Positions 8,311-17,175 of a stretch of DNA of 64,000 nt are shown here, in pieces. The stretch is from Bog-473 sp963834405. GTDB lineage: Bacteria > Actinomycetota > Acidimicrobiia > Acidimicrobiales > RAAP-2. The stretch spans positions 62,001 to 126,000 of the forward strand of contig CAWIBX010000003.1 in assembly GCA_963834405.1 (NCBI GenBank), written 5' to 3'. A program made the position numbers and the translations under genes. How positions within the stretch are numbered: position 1 is the stretch's first letter; every line of letters starts with the position of its first letter. A model generated the notes under the pieces. It had not been told where the DNA came from. It saw only the letters and a list, made by a program, of their open reading frames with translations, and did not search any database.

Positions 8311-9308
8311 GAATCGACAGCGGGCTCGGGACCGAGCTGGCCAAGGTCGCCGGCCGGGTCACGGCTGCGGAAGCGGCGGGGCTCGATTGCCTGTGGGCGG
8401 CCGAGACTACGAACGACCCCTTCCTGTCGCTGGCGCTGGCCGCCGAGCATTCGTCGTCGGTGTCGCTCGGGACGGGCGTGGCCATCGCGTTCGCCCGCAA
8501 CCCGATGAGCCTGGCCTACACGACGAACCAGCTGCAGGAGTACTCGGGTGGACGGGTCGTGCTGGGGCTGGGTTCGCAGGTGCGACGGCACATCGAGAAG
8601 CGCTTCAGCTCGACGTGGTCGCATCCCGCGGCCCGCATGCGCGAGTTCGTCCTGGCGTTGCGGGCCATCTGGGCGTCGTGGAACGAGGGCGGCCCGGCGG
8701 GATTCGAGGGCGAGTTCTACACGCACACCCTCATGACGCCGGTGTTCGCGCCGGCGCCGCACGAGTTCGGGCCGCCCCGGGTGTTCCTGGCCGCCGTGGG
8801 CCCGCTGATGAACGAAGTGGCAGGCGAGGTCGCCGACGGCGTGCTCACCCACGGCATCTGCACCGCGCGCTACCTGCGCGAGGTGATCCTGCCCGCACTG
8901 GACCGGGGGCTCGCCAAGTCAGGCCGGGCGCGCGACGACGTGGAGGTCACCTGCCCGGGGTTCATCTCGGTGGTGGAGAACGTGGCGGCGACGGGCAAGG
9001 CACGAGATGCGATGCGGCGACATGTGGCGTACTACGCATCGACGCCGGCGTACCGCCCCGTGCTGGAGCTCCACGGTTGGGGGGACCTGCAGGCCGAGCT
9101 GTACGCGTGCTCGAAAGTCGGGCGCTGGAACGACATGGCCGCGCTCGTCGACGACGAGGTGCTGGACACGCTGACCATCGTCTGCGGACCGGGCGAGCTG
9201 GCGGGCGAGGTCGCCCAGCGCTACGGAGGCCTGGTCGACCGCATCAACGTGTCGTGGTGGCGCAAGGAATGGTGGCCCGACGTCGAAAAAGAACTGCGGG
9301 CGCTGTGA
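8307..9308 (+). CDS. LLM-class F420-dependent oxidoreductase
   Basis: A 333-residue luciferase-like oxidoreductase. The start MRIDSGLGTEL (ATGA overlap with the CoA-transferase stop) lacks the usual short hydrophobic first strand but continues normally with GLDCLWAAETTNDPFLSL, VSLGTGVAIAFARNP, GGRVVLGLGSQVRRHIEKRF and a C-terminal WWRKEWW. The RHIEKRF segment is characteristic of F420-linked members in actinobacteria. It likely reduces or oxidises a CoA-bound or free pathway intermediate. It shares the operon with the dehydrogenase and ligase; a second LLM enzyme lies at 2864-4021 across the divergent promoter. Confidence 0.9.
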   Translation: MRIDSGLGTELAKVAGRVTAAEAAGLDCLWAAETTNDPFLSLALAAEHSSSVSLGTGVAIAFARNPMSLAYTTNQLQEYSGGRVVLGLGSQVRRHIEKRFSSTWSHPAARMREFVLALRAIWASWNEGGPAGFEGEFYTHTLMTPVFAPAPHEFGPPRVFLAAVGPLMNEVAGEVADGVLTHGICTARYLREVILPALDRGLAKSGRARDDVEVTCPGFISVVENVAATGKARDAMRRHVAYYASTPAYRPVLELHGWGDLQAELYACSKVGRWNDMAALVDDEVLDTLTIVCGPGELAGEVAQRYGGLVDRINVSWWRKEWWPDVEKELRAL

Positions 9309-10591
9309 GCGGTGTGGGGGGATACGTGGCGCCGGGCTACGAGCGGGTGGCCGAGACGCTGTCTCAGGGCGCGTCGGTGCTCGTGGGCGAACGGGAGCGC
9401 CGGGCCGACCTGGGCGACGGAGGGGGCGCGTTCTGCGCCTTCGTCGACGGCGAATGCGTCGTGGATGTGTGGACCGGCTGGGCGGACGGCGGGCAGAGTC
9501 GGAACTGGGAACGCGACACCCGCGCCGTGATCATGTCGTCTACCAAAGGGCTGACTTCGCTGTGCGCGCACGTGCTCGAGGACCGGGGCGAGCTCGACCT
9601 CGACGCGCCGGTCGTGCGCTACTGGCCCGAGTTCGGATGTCTCGGTAAGGAGCGCACCGCGGTGCGCCACCTGCTGAGCCACCAATCGGGCGTCATCGGT
9701 CTCCCGTGCGCCGACGACCTGCTGTCGTGGGACGGGACGGGCTGGGACGACACGGTCGCCATCGCGGCGGGGGTGGCGGAGGGAGCGCCGGCCTGGGAGA
9801 CCGGGTCAAGGCACGGCTACCACGGGGTCACGTTCGGTTGGCTGGTGGGTGAGCTGGTGCGGCGCATCAGCGGGGCCAGCCTCGGTGCGTTCTTCGAGGC
9901 GGAGGTGGTGAAGCGGCTCGACGGCGGAGGTGGTGGAGGCGGAGGCGGCGTCGCCTGCTCCATCGGGACGCCGGAGTCCGAGCTGGCCTCGGTGGCCACG
10001 GTCCTGGAGTTCCCCGTCCGGCCGGGCAAAGAAGGGGCACTCCTGGCGATCGACCCCGAGTCGAAGGCCGGCCGCTCCGTGCTCGCCGGCGCCCACGGAA
10101 GCCTCTTCGCCGACGAGGACGGCCGGCCGCGTTTCGCCGACTTCATGAACACCCCCGCGGTATTGCTGGCGGAGATCGGGGCGCTCGGCGCCACGGCGAC
10201 GGCGCGCGGGCTGGCGCAGGTGTACGCGGCGCTGGCGACCGGCGAAGAGCTGGTGTCGCGAGCGTCGGTGGAGCGGTTCCGGGTCGAGCAGGTCTGCGGC
10301 CCGGACGCCGTGATGCGAGTCCCTACCCGGTGGGCGGTCGGGTATTCGCTCGAGCCGCCGGCGCTGGTCGCGGGTGCGCCGCCGATGCACGGGCCCAGCG
10401 AGGGCGCGTTCGGCCACATGGGCGCCGGCGGACAAATCGGCTTCGCCGACCCGTCGCGACGGGTGGCATGCGCGTTCGTGCGCAACCACCTGGAGAACCA
10501 GGCCCTCCCGCTCATGGGCGCGTGCCTGGTCGACGTGCTCTACTCCTGCCTGACGAGGACGAGCACCGGGGGTGGCGATGTACGCGGCTGA
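9305..10591 (+). CDS. Serine hydrolase (class C beta-lactamase/esterase family)
   Basis: A 428-residue serine hydrolase, GTG start at 9305 overlapping the previous stop. The S-x-x-K motif is SSTK at residues 78-81, giving Ser78 as nucleophile. A tyrosine in HGYHG lies in the position of the YxN element, and HMGAGG near the C-terminus is the HxG element. There is no signal peptide, so it is a cytoplasmic esterase rather than a beta-lactamase. A run of nine glycines near residue 210 is an odd linker. In this operon it could hydrolyse an ester or lactone of the substrate. It overlaps the ligase gene by 20 bases. Confidence 0.87.
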   Translation: MSGVGGYVAPGYERVAETLSQGASVLVGERERRADLGDGGGAFCAFVDGECVVDVWTGWADGGQSRNWERDTRAVIMSSTKGLTSLCAHVLEDRGELDLDAPVVRYWPEFGCLGKERTAVRHLLSHQSGVIGLPCADDLLSWDGTGWDDTVAIAAGVAEGAPAWETGSRHGYHGVTFGWLVGELVRRISGASLGAFFEAEVVKRLDGGGGGGGGGVACSIGTPESELASVATVLEFPVRPGKEGALLAIDPESKAGRSVLAGAHGSLFADEDGRPRFADFMNTPAVLLAEIGALGATATARGLAQVYAALATGEELVSRASVERFRVEQVCGPDAVMRVPTRWAVGYSLEPPALVAGAPPMHGPSEGAFGHMGAGGQIGFADPSRRVACAFVRNHLENQALPLMGACLVDVLYSCLTRTSTGGGDVRG

Positions 10592-12140
10592 GCAGGCACG
10601 ACAGCACCCGGACGAGCCCGCACTGATCTTCGAGCCGTCGGGGCGGGTCGTGAGCTGGGCTGAGTACGAGGCCACGGCCAACCGGGTGGCGCACGTCCTC
10701 CGCGACGCCGGACTGGGCAAAGGCGACCACATAGCCCTCTTCCTGGAGAACGACCCGGCGGTGCTGACGACCGAGGCCGGGGCGGAACGGAGCGGGGTCT
10801 CCTACACGCCGGTCAACTCGTACCTGTCGGCCGAGGAGGTCGCCTACATCGTGAACGACTCGGAGTCCCGGGTCGTCGTGACGTCCGCGGCCAAGGCGGA
10901 CGTGGCGCTGAAGTTGCCGGAGTTGTGCCCGAAGGTCGAACGCTGGCTGATGGTGGGCGCGGACGGTGCGCCCGCCGCACCCTTCGAGTCGTGGGAAGAG
11001 GCGGTGGCCACAGCATCTTCGGACTACCTCGTCGACGAGGTCATGGGCGCGCCGATGATGTACTCGTCGGGGACGACGGGCCGGCCCAAGGGGATCGTGC
11101 GGCCGGTGGCCGACATCCCACCGTCGGAGACGAGCTTCGCCGTGCTGGCGATCGCCGGGCTGTGGCGGCTCCGGGAGGGGATGGTGTACCTGTCGCCGGC
11201 GCCGCTGTATCACACGGCACCGCAGGTCAGTTGTGCGATCGCGCTGCGCATGAAGTCAACGGTCGTGGTGATGGAGCATTTCGACCCGGCGCTGTACCTG
11301 TCGCTGGTGGAGCGGCACCGCGTCACACACTCGCAGGTCGTGCCGACGATGTTCACCCGGCTGTTGAAGCTGCCGGCGGAGGTGCGGGCGGGGGCGGACG
11401 TGTCGTCGCTCGAGTGGGTCATTCACGCGGCGGCGCCGTGCCCGGTGCCGGTGAAAGAGCAGATGATCGAGTGGTTCGGCCCGATCCTGCTGGAGTACTA
11501 CGCGGCGTCCGAGGGGAACGGCGGGACGTTCATCGACTCGGAGGACTGGCTGGCGCACCGGGGGAGCGTGGGACGGGCGCTGGTCGTTACCATCCATATT
11601 TTGGACGACGATGGTCAGGAGTGCCCGGTCGGGACGCCGGGGACGGTGTGGTTCGCGGGGGCGACGGACTTCTCGTACTGGAGGGATCCGGAGAAGACGG
11701 CGGCCGCGATGCGCGACGGCGGTGACGGGGTGCGGCTGAGCACGGTCGGTGACGTGGGGTACCTCGATGCGGACGGGTACCTGTACCTGACGGACCGGAA
11801 GGCGCACATGATCATTTCCGGTGGCGTGAACATCTACCCGGCCGAGGCGGAGAACGTGCTGGTGACGCATCCCCTGGTGCTGGACGCGGCCGTGATCGGC
11901 GTGCCCAACGACGACCTGGGCGAAGAGGTCAAGGCGGTGGTCCAGCCCGTCGACGGGGTGGCTGGCGACGCGGAGGTGGAGCGGGCGCTGATCGCCTTCT
12001 GCCGGGACAACCTGGCGCACTACAAGTGCCCGCGGTCAGTCGACTTCGTCGATGAGCTGCCGCGCCTGCCGACCGGGAAGCTGTACAAGGGTCCGTTGCG
12101 CGAGAAGTACTGGGCCGACCACAGCACGAAGATCGTTTGA
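10572..12140 (+). CDS. AMP-forming acyl-CoA synthetase (FadD-like)
   Basis: A 522-residue ANL-superfamily ligase that adenylates a carboxylic acid and transfers it to CoA. The P-loop is MYSSGTTGRPKG; the hinge motif is YLTDRKAHMIISGGVNIYPAE; the C-terminal catalytic lysine lies in LPTGKLYKG. Length is normal for medium/long-chain or aromatic acid ligases. GTG at 10572 or ATG at 10578 could start it; it overlaps the serine hydrolase and its stop overlaps the next gene. It gives the pathway its entry step, with the CoA-transferase as an alternative route. Substrate cannot be read from sequence. Confidence 0.92.
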   Translation: MAMYAAEQARQHPDEPALIFEPSGRVVSWAEYEATANRVAHVLRDAGLGKGDHIALFLENDPAVLTTEAGAERSGVSYTPVNSYLSAEEVAYIVNDSESRVVVTSAAKADVALKLPELCPKVERWLMVGADGAPAAPFESWEEAVATASSDYLVDEVMGAPMMYSSGTTGRPKGIVRPVADIPPSETSFAVLAIAGLWRLREGMVYLSPAPLYHTAPQVSCAIALRMKSTVVVMEHFDPALYLSLVERHRVTHSQVVPTMFTRLLKLPAEVRAGADVSSLEWVIHAAAPCPVPVKEQMIEWFGPILLEYYAASEGNGGTFIDSEDWLAHRGSVGRALVVTIHILDDDGQECPVGTPGTVWFAGATDFSYWRDPEKTAAAMRDGGDGVRLSTVGDVGYLDADGYLYLTDRKAHMIISGGVNIYPAEAENVLVTHPLVLDAAVIGVPNDDLGEEVKAVVQPVDGVAGDAEVERALIAFCRDNLAHYKCPRSVDFVDELPRLPTGKLYKGPLREKYWADHSTKIV

Positions 12141-13582
12141 CGGACGGGGTGGACGGGGACGGGGGCCGGGACGTCATGGACGGAGCGTTGCCGGACGACC
12201 TGGTCGCCTGGATAGAGGAGACGGCGGGGGGACGTCTCGCCTCGGCCGACCGCATGCTGGGCGGGGCGCGCAAGGAGGCCTGGTTCGTCGACGTCGTACG
12301 AGGCGACGGCGAGCGAATGGAGTGCTTCTTGCGCTACGACCGCTCCGATCCGGCGCTAACGAAGGATCCGTGGACGCTGCACCGGGAGGCGACGGTGTAT
12401 GTGGCCTTGCAGGACGGCCCGGTGCCGGTGCCTCGGGTGCTTGGTGTCCACCCTGTGCATCAAGCGATGCTCTCCGAACGTGTACGGGGGCGGAACTGGT
12501 TCTCCCGGATCGCGGACCCCGCCGAGCAGGAGGCGACAGCGCGGGACTTTATGTCCATTTTGGTTGCGCTCCATGCGTTGGACGCGACGGCACTCGACCT
12601 ACCGGCGTTCCCCGTCGTCCGGACGGTGGCGGACGGGGTGCGTGCCGAGCTGGAGGAGTGGGACCGGGTGCTCGACGAACGTGGGGGGGCGCCCGATCCT
12701 GCCCTCGTGTTCTCGCTGCGGTGGCTCCGACGCAACGTGCCCGACTACGACGGCCCACCAGTGCTCGTACAAGGTGACACGGGCCCGGGGAACTTCATGT
12801 ACGAGCGTGGCCGCGTAACGGCGGTGGTCGACTGGGAGCTGGCCCACCTTGGTGACCCCATGGACGACATCGCCTGGCTGTGCCTGCGGGCGACACAGGA
12901 ACCGCTGCCCGACTTGCCCGCACTCTTGCGCGAATACGAGGCGCTGTCTGGGACCGCGATCGACGAGGCCCGTGTGCGGTACTACAAAGTCATGGCAGAG
13001 ACGAAGCTCCAGGTGATGGCGCACCGACCACGGGCGGACCGAGAGGCCGATGCTGCTCCGGGCGGCCGGGCGGAGAAGGGTGCCGGGGCGGGCAGCGACG
13101 TCGGCAATGGCTTCATTTACGGGCTTCTGCATCGGCGGCTGTGGCTCGAGGCCTTGGCCGCCTGCATCGGAATGGAGCTCCCGTCGGCCGAACCGCCCCA
13201 GGCGCGGGACGCACCAGACCACGACTGGATGTACGACGCCGTCCTCACACAGTTGCGAGAGGTGATTGTGCCGCGCACGTCGGACCCGCTCGCCCAGGCG
13301 CGCGAGAAGGGGGTCGCCCGGATCATCAAATACCTCGCCCGGGTGGACATCTACGGAATGTTCTACGAGCGATGCGAACTCGATGACCTCAAGGGGCTAC
13401 TCGGTCGTCGCTTCGACTCGGTCGGGGCGGGACGTGAGGCCGCGGCCGACGCCGCTGTCTCGGGAACGATGAGCGACGAGGACTATCTCTCCCTCTTGTG
13501 GCGACGGGTCGCCCGCGAAACCGAACTGGCGCGGCCATCCATGGGGGTCCTGGCGGACCGCCACTGGCCCGTGCTGCGGTGA
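12137..13582 (+). CDS. Phosphotransferase family protein (APH/ACAD10-like)
   Basis: A 481-residue protein with a kinase-like fold: nucleotide region LGGARKEAWFV, catalytic loop VLVQGDTGPGNFM and Mg-binding VVDWELAHLGDPMDD. In the family the catalytic loop normally reads HGD; here the histidine is glutamine (QGD). The TTG at 12137 overlapping the ligase stop gives the longest form; GTG at 12149 and ATG at 12176 are alternatives. About 100 extra residues follow the kinase fold, with no recognised domain. It pairs with a DUF7064-like gene downstream, as does the kinase at 1-1097. Likely phosphorylates a hydroxylated pathway intermediate, by analogy with ACAD10/11. Confidence 0.85.
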   Translation: MTDGVDGDGGRDVMDGALPDDLVAWIEETAGGRLASADRMLGGARKEAWFVDVVRGDGERMECFLRYDRSDPALTKDPWTLHREATVYVALQDGPVPVPRVLGVHPVHQAMLSERVRGRNWFSRIADPAEQEATARDFMSILVALHALDATALDLPAFPVVRTVADGVRAELEEWDRVLDERGGAPDPALVFSLRWLRRNVPDYDGPPVLVQGDTGPGNFMYERGRVTAVVDWELAHLGDPMDDIAWLCLRATQEPLPDLPALLREYEALSGTAIDEARVRYYKVMAETKLQVMAHRPRADREADAAPGGRAEKGAGAGSDVGNGFIYGLLHRRLWLEALAACIGMELPSAEPPQARDAPDHDWMYDAVLTQLREVIVPRTSDPLAQAREKGVARIIKYLARVDIYGMFYERCELDDLKGLLGRRFDSVGAGREAAADAAVSGTMSDEDYLSLLWRRVARETELARPSMGVLADRHWPVLR

Positions 13583-14640
13583 ACGACGCCGTGAACACGC
13601 TCTTCGGTGTCGATCTGGCCGAGCGCCGCTCCGAGCGGACCTACCGGACCATCGTCCCCGAGGACGACGACTTCCACGACGAGGAGATGACTGACCGCTG
13701 GTGGGAAACCGAGACGTGCTGGTTCTCGTGGAACGTCCCCGAGCGCGCCCTCGGAGGTTGGGCCTACTGCCAGGCCCGGCCGAACGCGCACCTTTGCAAC
13801 GGCGGCGCGTGGGTGTGGGATGCCGGCGCGTCCTACCCCTGGGAGCTCGCTTACCGGGCGGAATATTCGGGGCTGCAGTTACCGCCCCGTTCCGAGCGCG
13901 ACTTGCGTGACTTCGAATGGCCGAACGGGGTCCACGTCCGCATGCTCGAACCGTTGACCCGGTATGCCGTGAGCTATGGAGACCCCGGTGCGCTCGAAGT
14001 CGCGCTGGAGTTCGAGGCGATCATGGCACCCAACCCACACCCGACCGGTGTCTTCCCGTTCATGAAGGGCGCGCACTTCGACCAGGCCGGACACGTCACC
14101 GGGACCATGGTGCTGCGCGGCGAGACGATCACGGTCGACTGCTTCTCGGTGCGTGACCGGTCGTGGGGCCCACGCCCGCAGGGGCCTTCCCGACGCTCGG
14201 CGGGAGGTTCAGCGTCGGCCAGGGCCGGCAAGTCGGGCTCGGGCTCAGGGGGATTCGGGGGCGTGGGCTATTCGTTCTGTGCGGCCGGGCCGGGCGAGGC
14301 CTGGCTCGTCTACGCGATACCCGGCGGCGACGTCGAGCCCGTGGCCTGCGGTTTCCTTTTGCGCGACGGCAAGTACGGGCACGTCCTCGCAGGCGAGCGG
14401 ACGCTGAATTTCGAACCCGGGACGGGATGGCCCCTGACGATAGAGGTGGAGGCGGTGGACGACCTCGGACGGCGTCTCTCCGTGCGCGGCGATGCGGTGA
14501 GCCGGCATTGGCGCGGCCATGGAGGGGATTCCCTCGTCCACTGGCACTGGGACGGCGGCCTGGAGGGGTGGGGCGAGGACCAGAGCTACTTCAGCCGGAA
14601 CCAGTGGGAGTCCAACCGGCGCAGCGGGGACGTCACCTGA
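13579..14640 (+). CDS. DUF7064/DUF7065-like protein
   Basis: A 353-residue paralogue of the protein at 1102-2106, sharing DRWWETETCWFSWNVPE near the N-terminus and VRDRSWGPRPQ about residue 190. The GTG start overlaps the kinase stop. Directly after the DRSWG motif there is a Gly/Ser/Arg-rich insert of about 35 residues absent from the paralogue, which may be a lineage-specific expansion or a corrupted stretch. It closes the rightward operon. The function is unknown. Confidence 0.72.
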   Translation: MNDAVNTLFGVDLAERRSERTYRTIVPEDDDFHDEEMTDRWWETETCWFSWNVPERALGGWAYCQARPNAHLCNGGAWVWDAGASYPWELAYRAEYSGLQLPPRSERDLRDFEWPNGVHVRMLEPLTRYAVSYGDPGALEVALEFEAIMAPNPHPTGVFPFMKGAHFDQAGHVTGTMVLRGETITVDCFSVRDRSWGPRPQGPSRRSAGGSASARAGKSGSGSGGFGGVGYSFCAAGPGEAWLVYAIPGGDVEPVACGFLLRDGKYGHVLAGERTLNFEPGTGWPLTIEVEAVDDLGRRLSVRGDAVSRHWRGHGGDSLVHWHWDGGLEGWGEDQSYFSRNQWESNRRSGDVT

Positions 14641-14664
14641 GAAGGAGCGGCTGAGAAGGAGCGG
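14637..14664. repeat. Tandem 14-bp duplication at operon end
   Basis: CTGAGAAGGAGCGG occurs twice in tandem, covering the TGA stop of the DUF7064-like gene and the base after it. No function is apparent; it looks like a small local duplication. Confidence 0.7.
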
Positions 14665-14668
14665 GTCG

Positions 14669-14687
14669 TAGGGCGGGATCAGCCCTA
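14669..14687. terminator. Hairpin between convergent genes
   Basis: TAGGGC-GGGATCA-GCCCTA forms a perfect 6-bp stem between the ends of the DUF7064-like and HNH genes, and its right arm contains the HNH stop codon. There is no T tract, so it would be a weak, actinobacterial-style bidirectional terminator at best. Confidence 0.35.
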
Positions 14688-15803
14688 GCGGTTGGCGCGC
14701 CGAGAGGTGACCGCGGTCCAGAGCGGCGAGGGCCGCGAGGTCATTCGCCGTCCGTTCGGCCCGACGAAGGCCAGTTCCTCGTTCGCGTTACCGGACATGG
14801 TCCACTGCTTGGAGTGCACCCGGTAGTGATGGTGCACGCAGAGAAGCACCAGGTTGTCGAGGTCCGTGAGGCCGTCGGGTTCCCAAGGCACGATGTGATG
14901 CGCGTTGGTGAACGTTACGTTGGTGCACCCAGGAAAGCGGCAATGTCGATCGCGACGCACGATCTCGCGTCGCTGGGTGTCCGTCGGATCCCGTCGGGCC
15001 CGACCCTCGTACATGGTGTGGCCGACGTCGTCGTCGACGGCCAGGATCAAGGTGGCTTCGCAGGCGAGGCGACGCACCGTGTCCGCACTGATCAGGCCCT
15101 GGTGCTCCAGCTCGCCGGCGAGGTCACTCGACTCGTCCATCAAGGTCTCGAGGGGCACGTGGGCGACCACGGTCGGGGCGGAGAGGGCCGCGTTCCTCCC
15201 GCGCTCATCGTCGGGGCGGACGCTCAGGAGGAAGGCGTCGGCCAGGCGCTGGTCCCAGCGGGTCTCCCCGTCCGAGGGCATCTTGCGAGCTCGGGCCTCG
15301 AGGCACCGGCGGGCCTCGTCGTACGACTCCGGCGGGAGTTGCGCCGTGATGGTGCGGAACGTGTCATTGAAGCGGAGTGAGCGTGCTTCGTAGTCGGATT
15401 CGGCCGCCGCGCGTCTGCTGGTGGCGCTCTTGCGGTAACGAGCCAATTCGCTCAGCTGACGCACCGAGCAGTCCCCGGCCTGCTCCCGCACCTGCCGATC
15501 GGTCTGCGGCGTCGCGGCGTCGCAGACCGCACGCACCTTGTCGAAGCTGAGCTCGCCGGTGGCCAGACCCTCCGTGAGATGCGGGAGCTCGGACAGGCGC
15601 TCACCGACGTGGGCCCAGGCCCGCGCCGTCGGGACGGACACGCCCAATCGCTCGACGATCCAAGCCTCGAGGGACGTCGCGCCTTCAGTGCGCCAACCCT
15701 CGCGACGGTCGAGCTCGGCGGTGAGCTGAACGATGAGGCCCGCCAGGGAGGCCAGTTGGCGAGCCGACTCGGCGGCCTTATCCATGATCTCCTCCGTGGA
15801 CAT
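14685..15803 (-). CDS. DUF222 / HNH endonuclease domain protein
   Basis: A 372-residue protein of the abundant actinobacterial DUF222-HNH family. The helical DUF222 part spans roughly residues 1-270. The C-terminal HNH nuclease motif reads RHCRFPGCTN, NAHHIVPW and LCVHHHYRVHS. I chose ATG 15803 because GAGGTGG precedes it at good spacing; ATG 15848 and further in-frame starts up to 16088 exist without such a site. The role is not known; some members occur in 13E12-type repeats. It is alone, convergent with the rightward operon. The 133-base gap up to the P450 gene end shows no clear signal. Confidence 0.85.
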   Translation of the reverse strand: MSTEEIMDKAAESARQLASLAGLIVQLTAELDRREGWRTEGATSLEAWIVERLGVSVPTARAWAHVGERLSELPHLTEGLATGELSFDKVRAVCDAATPQTDRQVREQAGDCSVRQLSELARYRKSATSRRAAAESDYEARSLRFNDTFRTITAQLPPESYDEARRCLEARARKMPSDGETRWDQRLADAFLLSVRPDDERGRNAALSAPTVVAHVPLETLMDESSDLAGELEHQGLISADTVRRLACEATLILAVDDDVGHTMYEGRARRDPTDTQRREIVRRDRHCRFPGCTNVTFTNAHHIVPWEPDGLTDLDNLVLLCVHHHYRVHSKQWTMSGNANEELAFVGPNGRRMTSRPSPLWTAVTSRRANR

Positions 15804-15936
15804 GGCGGCCACCTCGGTCGTGCCGTTGGGAGCGGACACGGTGGGCATCGCCGAAGAACGGTCGCGCTCGACGCAGGAGGGTGCGCGAAGAAATCGGTAG
15901 TGAGGGGAGTGGGAGTGGGGCCGAGCATGAGCGTGT

Positions 15937-17175
15937 TTAGCGGAGTTGGTCACGGCCCACGGCCAGCCGCAGGTCGGGGAAGCGACGGACGAGCTCACCG
16001 ATGGCCATTTGCCCCTCCATGCGGGCCAGCTGGTTGCCGAGGCAGAAGTGCTTGCCAAAGGCAAAGCTGAGGTGCCGGTTGGGGTCACGGCCGAGATCGA
16101 GCTCGTCGGGTTGTTCGAAGACCGACTCGTCGCGGTTGGCGGAGATGATCATGCCCAGCACCTTGCTCCCCTTGGGCAGCGTGACCCCAGCCACGTCGAC
16201 GTCTTCGACGAGGTGACGGGTGGCCCCGCAGGGCACCGGGGTCGTGAAACGCAGGAGCTCTTCGACCGCGCTGGGCGCCAGCGCCGGGTCGGCGCGCCAG
16301 CGTTCGGCCTGCTCGGGGTGCTCCATGAGCGCGACCGCCGAGCTCCCGATCAGGTTCGCGGTCGTGTCGTGGCCCGCGAGCATGAGCAGGTAGATCATGG
16401 CGATGGCCTCGTCTCCGTTGAGCCGGTCGCCGTCCTCGCTGGCGGCCAATAAGGCCGAGATCATGCCGCCGTCGGGCTCGGCCCGGCGCTGGTCGGCCAG
16501 GCGGACGAGGACCTTGTAGATGCCTCTTGAGGAAGGGATCGCCTTGAGGGCGTCGCACGCGTTCCCGCTGCCCAGCCGGATGAGGAAGCGCTCCATCAGG
16601 AGGTGGAAGCGGTCCCGGTCGGCCGCATCGACGCCGAGCATGGCCGAGATCACCGCCAGCGGCAGCGGGACGGCCAGCTCATGGACGAGGTCGACCGTCT
16701 CGCTGCCCTGCCGCTCGAGCTTGTCCATGAGCTCGTGGACGATGCGCTCTATTTCGTCGCTCATCTCCTGCACCATCGTCGGCGTGAAGTCCTTGTTGAC
16801 CAGTCGCCGCAGTCGGGCGTGGTCCGGGTCGTCCTTGTAGACCATGGTGTCGAGGAGCAGGCGGAACGTGCGGGGCAGGTGCCGCATCAAGAAGGTCGAA
16901 CCCTGGCCGTGGCCCTGGTCCCGGTCCTGGCCCTGGCCCTGGTCCTGGTCCTGGCCCTGGCCCTGGCCCGCCGGGTTGCTCGAAAAGCGGGGGTCGTTGT
17001 GCAACAGCTGGACGTCCTCGTAGCGCGTGAGCATGAAACCGCTGCCGTTCAGCATCTGCTTCGAATAGGCCCGGGAGACCGGGGCCTCCCGCCGCAACTG
17101 CGCGTAGCGGGGGAAGGGGTCGTCGAACATGACCTGCTCCGCCAGGTCGGTCGTCGGCAGGTCCAGGTCCGTCAC
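15937..17175 (-). CDS. Cytochrome P450
   Basis: A 412-residue bacterial P450. Motifs: I-helix AGHDTT, the ExxR pair in EELLRFTTP, and the haem-binding FAFGKHFCLG with the thiolate cysteine. Residues 70-92, just after RFSSNPA in the region between helices B and C that shapes the substrate pocket, form a Gly/Gln/Asp/Arg/His low-complexity run encoded by a hexanucleotide repeat (16901-16969). That is not part of a normal P450. GTG start overlaps the ABC permease stop, so the P450 is the last gene of the exporter operon. Substrate unknown; it needs ferredoxin partners not present here. Confidence 0.93.
   Translation of the reverse strand: MTDLDLPTTDLAEQVMFDDPFPRYAQLRREAPVSRAYSKQMLNGSGFMLTRYEDVQLLHNDPRFSSNPAGQGQGQDQDQGQGQDRDQGHGQGSTFLMRHLPRTFRLLLDTMVYKDDPDHARLRRLVNKDFTPTMVQEMSDEIERIVHELMDKLERQGSETVDLVHELAVPLPLAVISAMLGVDAADRDRFHLLMERFLIRLGSGNACDALKAIPSSRGIYKVLVRLADQRRAEPDGGMISALLAASEDGDRLNGDEAIAMIYLLMLAGHDTTANLIGSSAVALMEHPEQAERWRADPALAPSAVEELLRFTTPVPCGATRHLVEDVDVAGVTLPKGSKVLGMIISANRDESVFEQPDELDLGRDPNRHLSFAFGKHFCLGNQLARMEGQMAIGELVRRFPDLRLAVGRDQLR
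16901..16969. repeat. CCCTGG-type hexanucleotide microsatellite in the P450 gene
   Basis: About eleven imperfect CCCTGG/TCCTGG units (CCWGGN on the coding strand) lie in frame within the P450 gene, encoding alternating Gly/Gln and Asp/Gln. Because the unit is two codons, slippage would change protein length without frameshifting. Confidence 0.85.

Noticed and set aside
9305..10591. Secreted beta-lactamase
   Set aside because: SSTK and HMG motifs fit, but there is no signal peptide and the gene is embedded in a CoA-catabolic operon, so a cytoplasmic esterase is more likely.
12205..12222. GATAGAGGAGAC inside the phosphotransferase gene, resembling operator site 2
   Set aside because: Only half matches, it lies in coding sequence, and no promoter is expected there.
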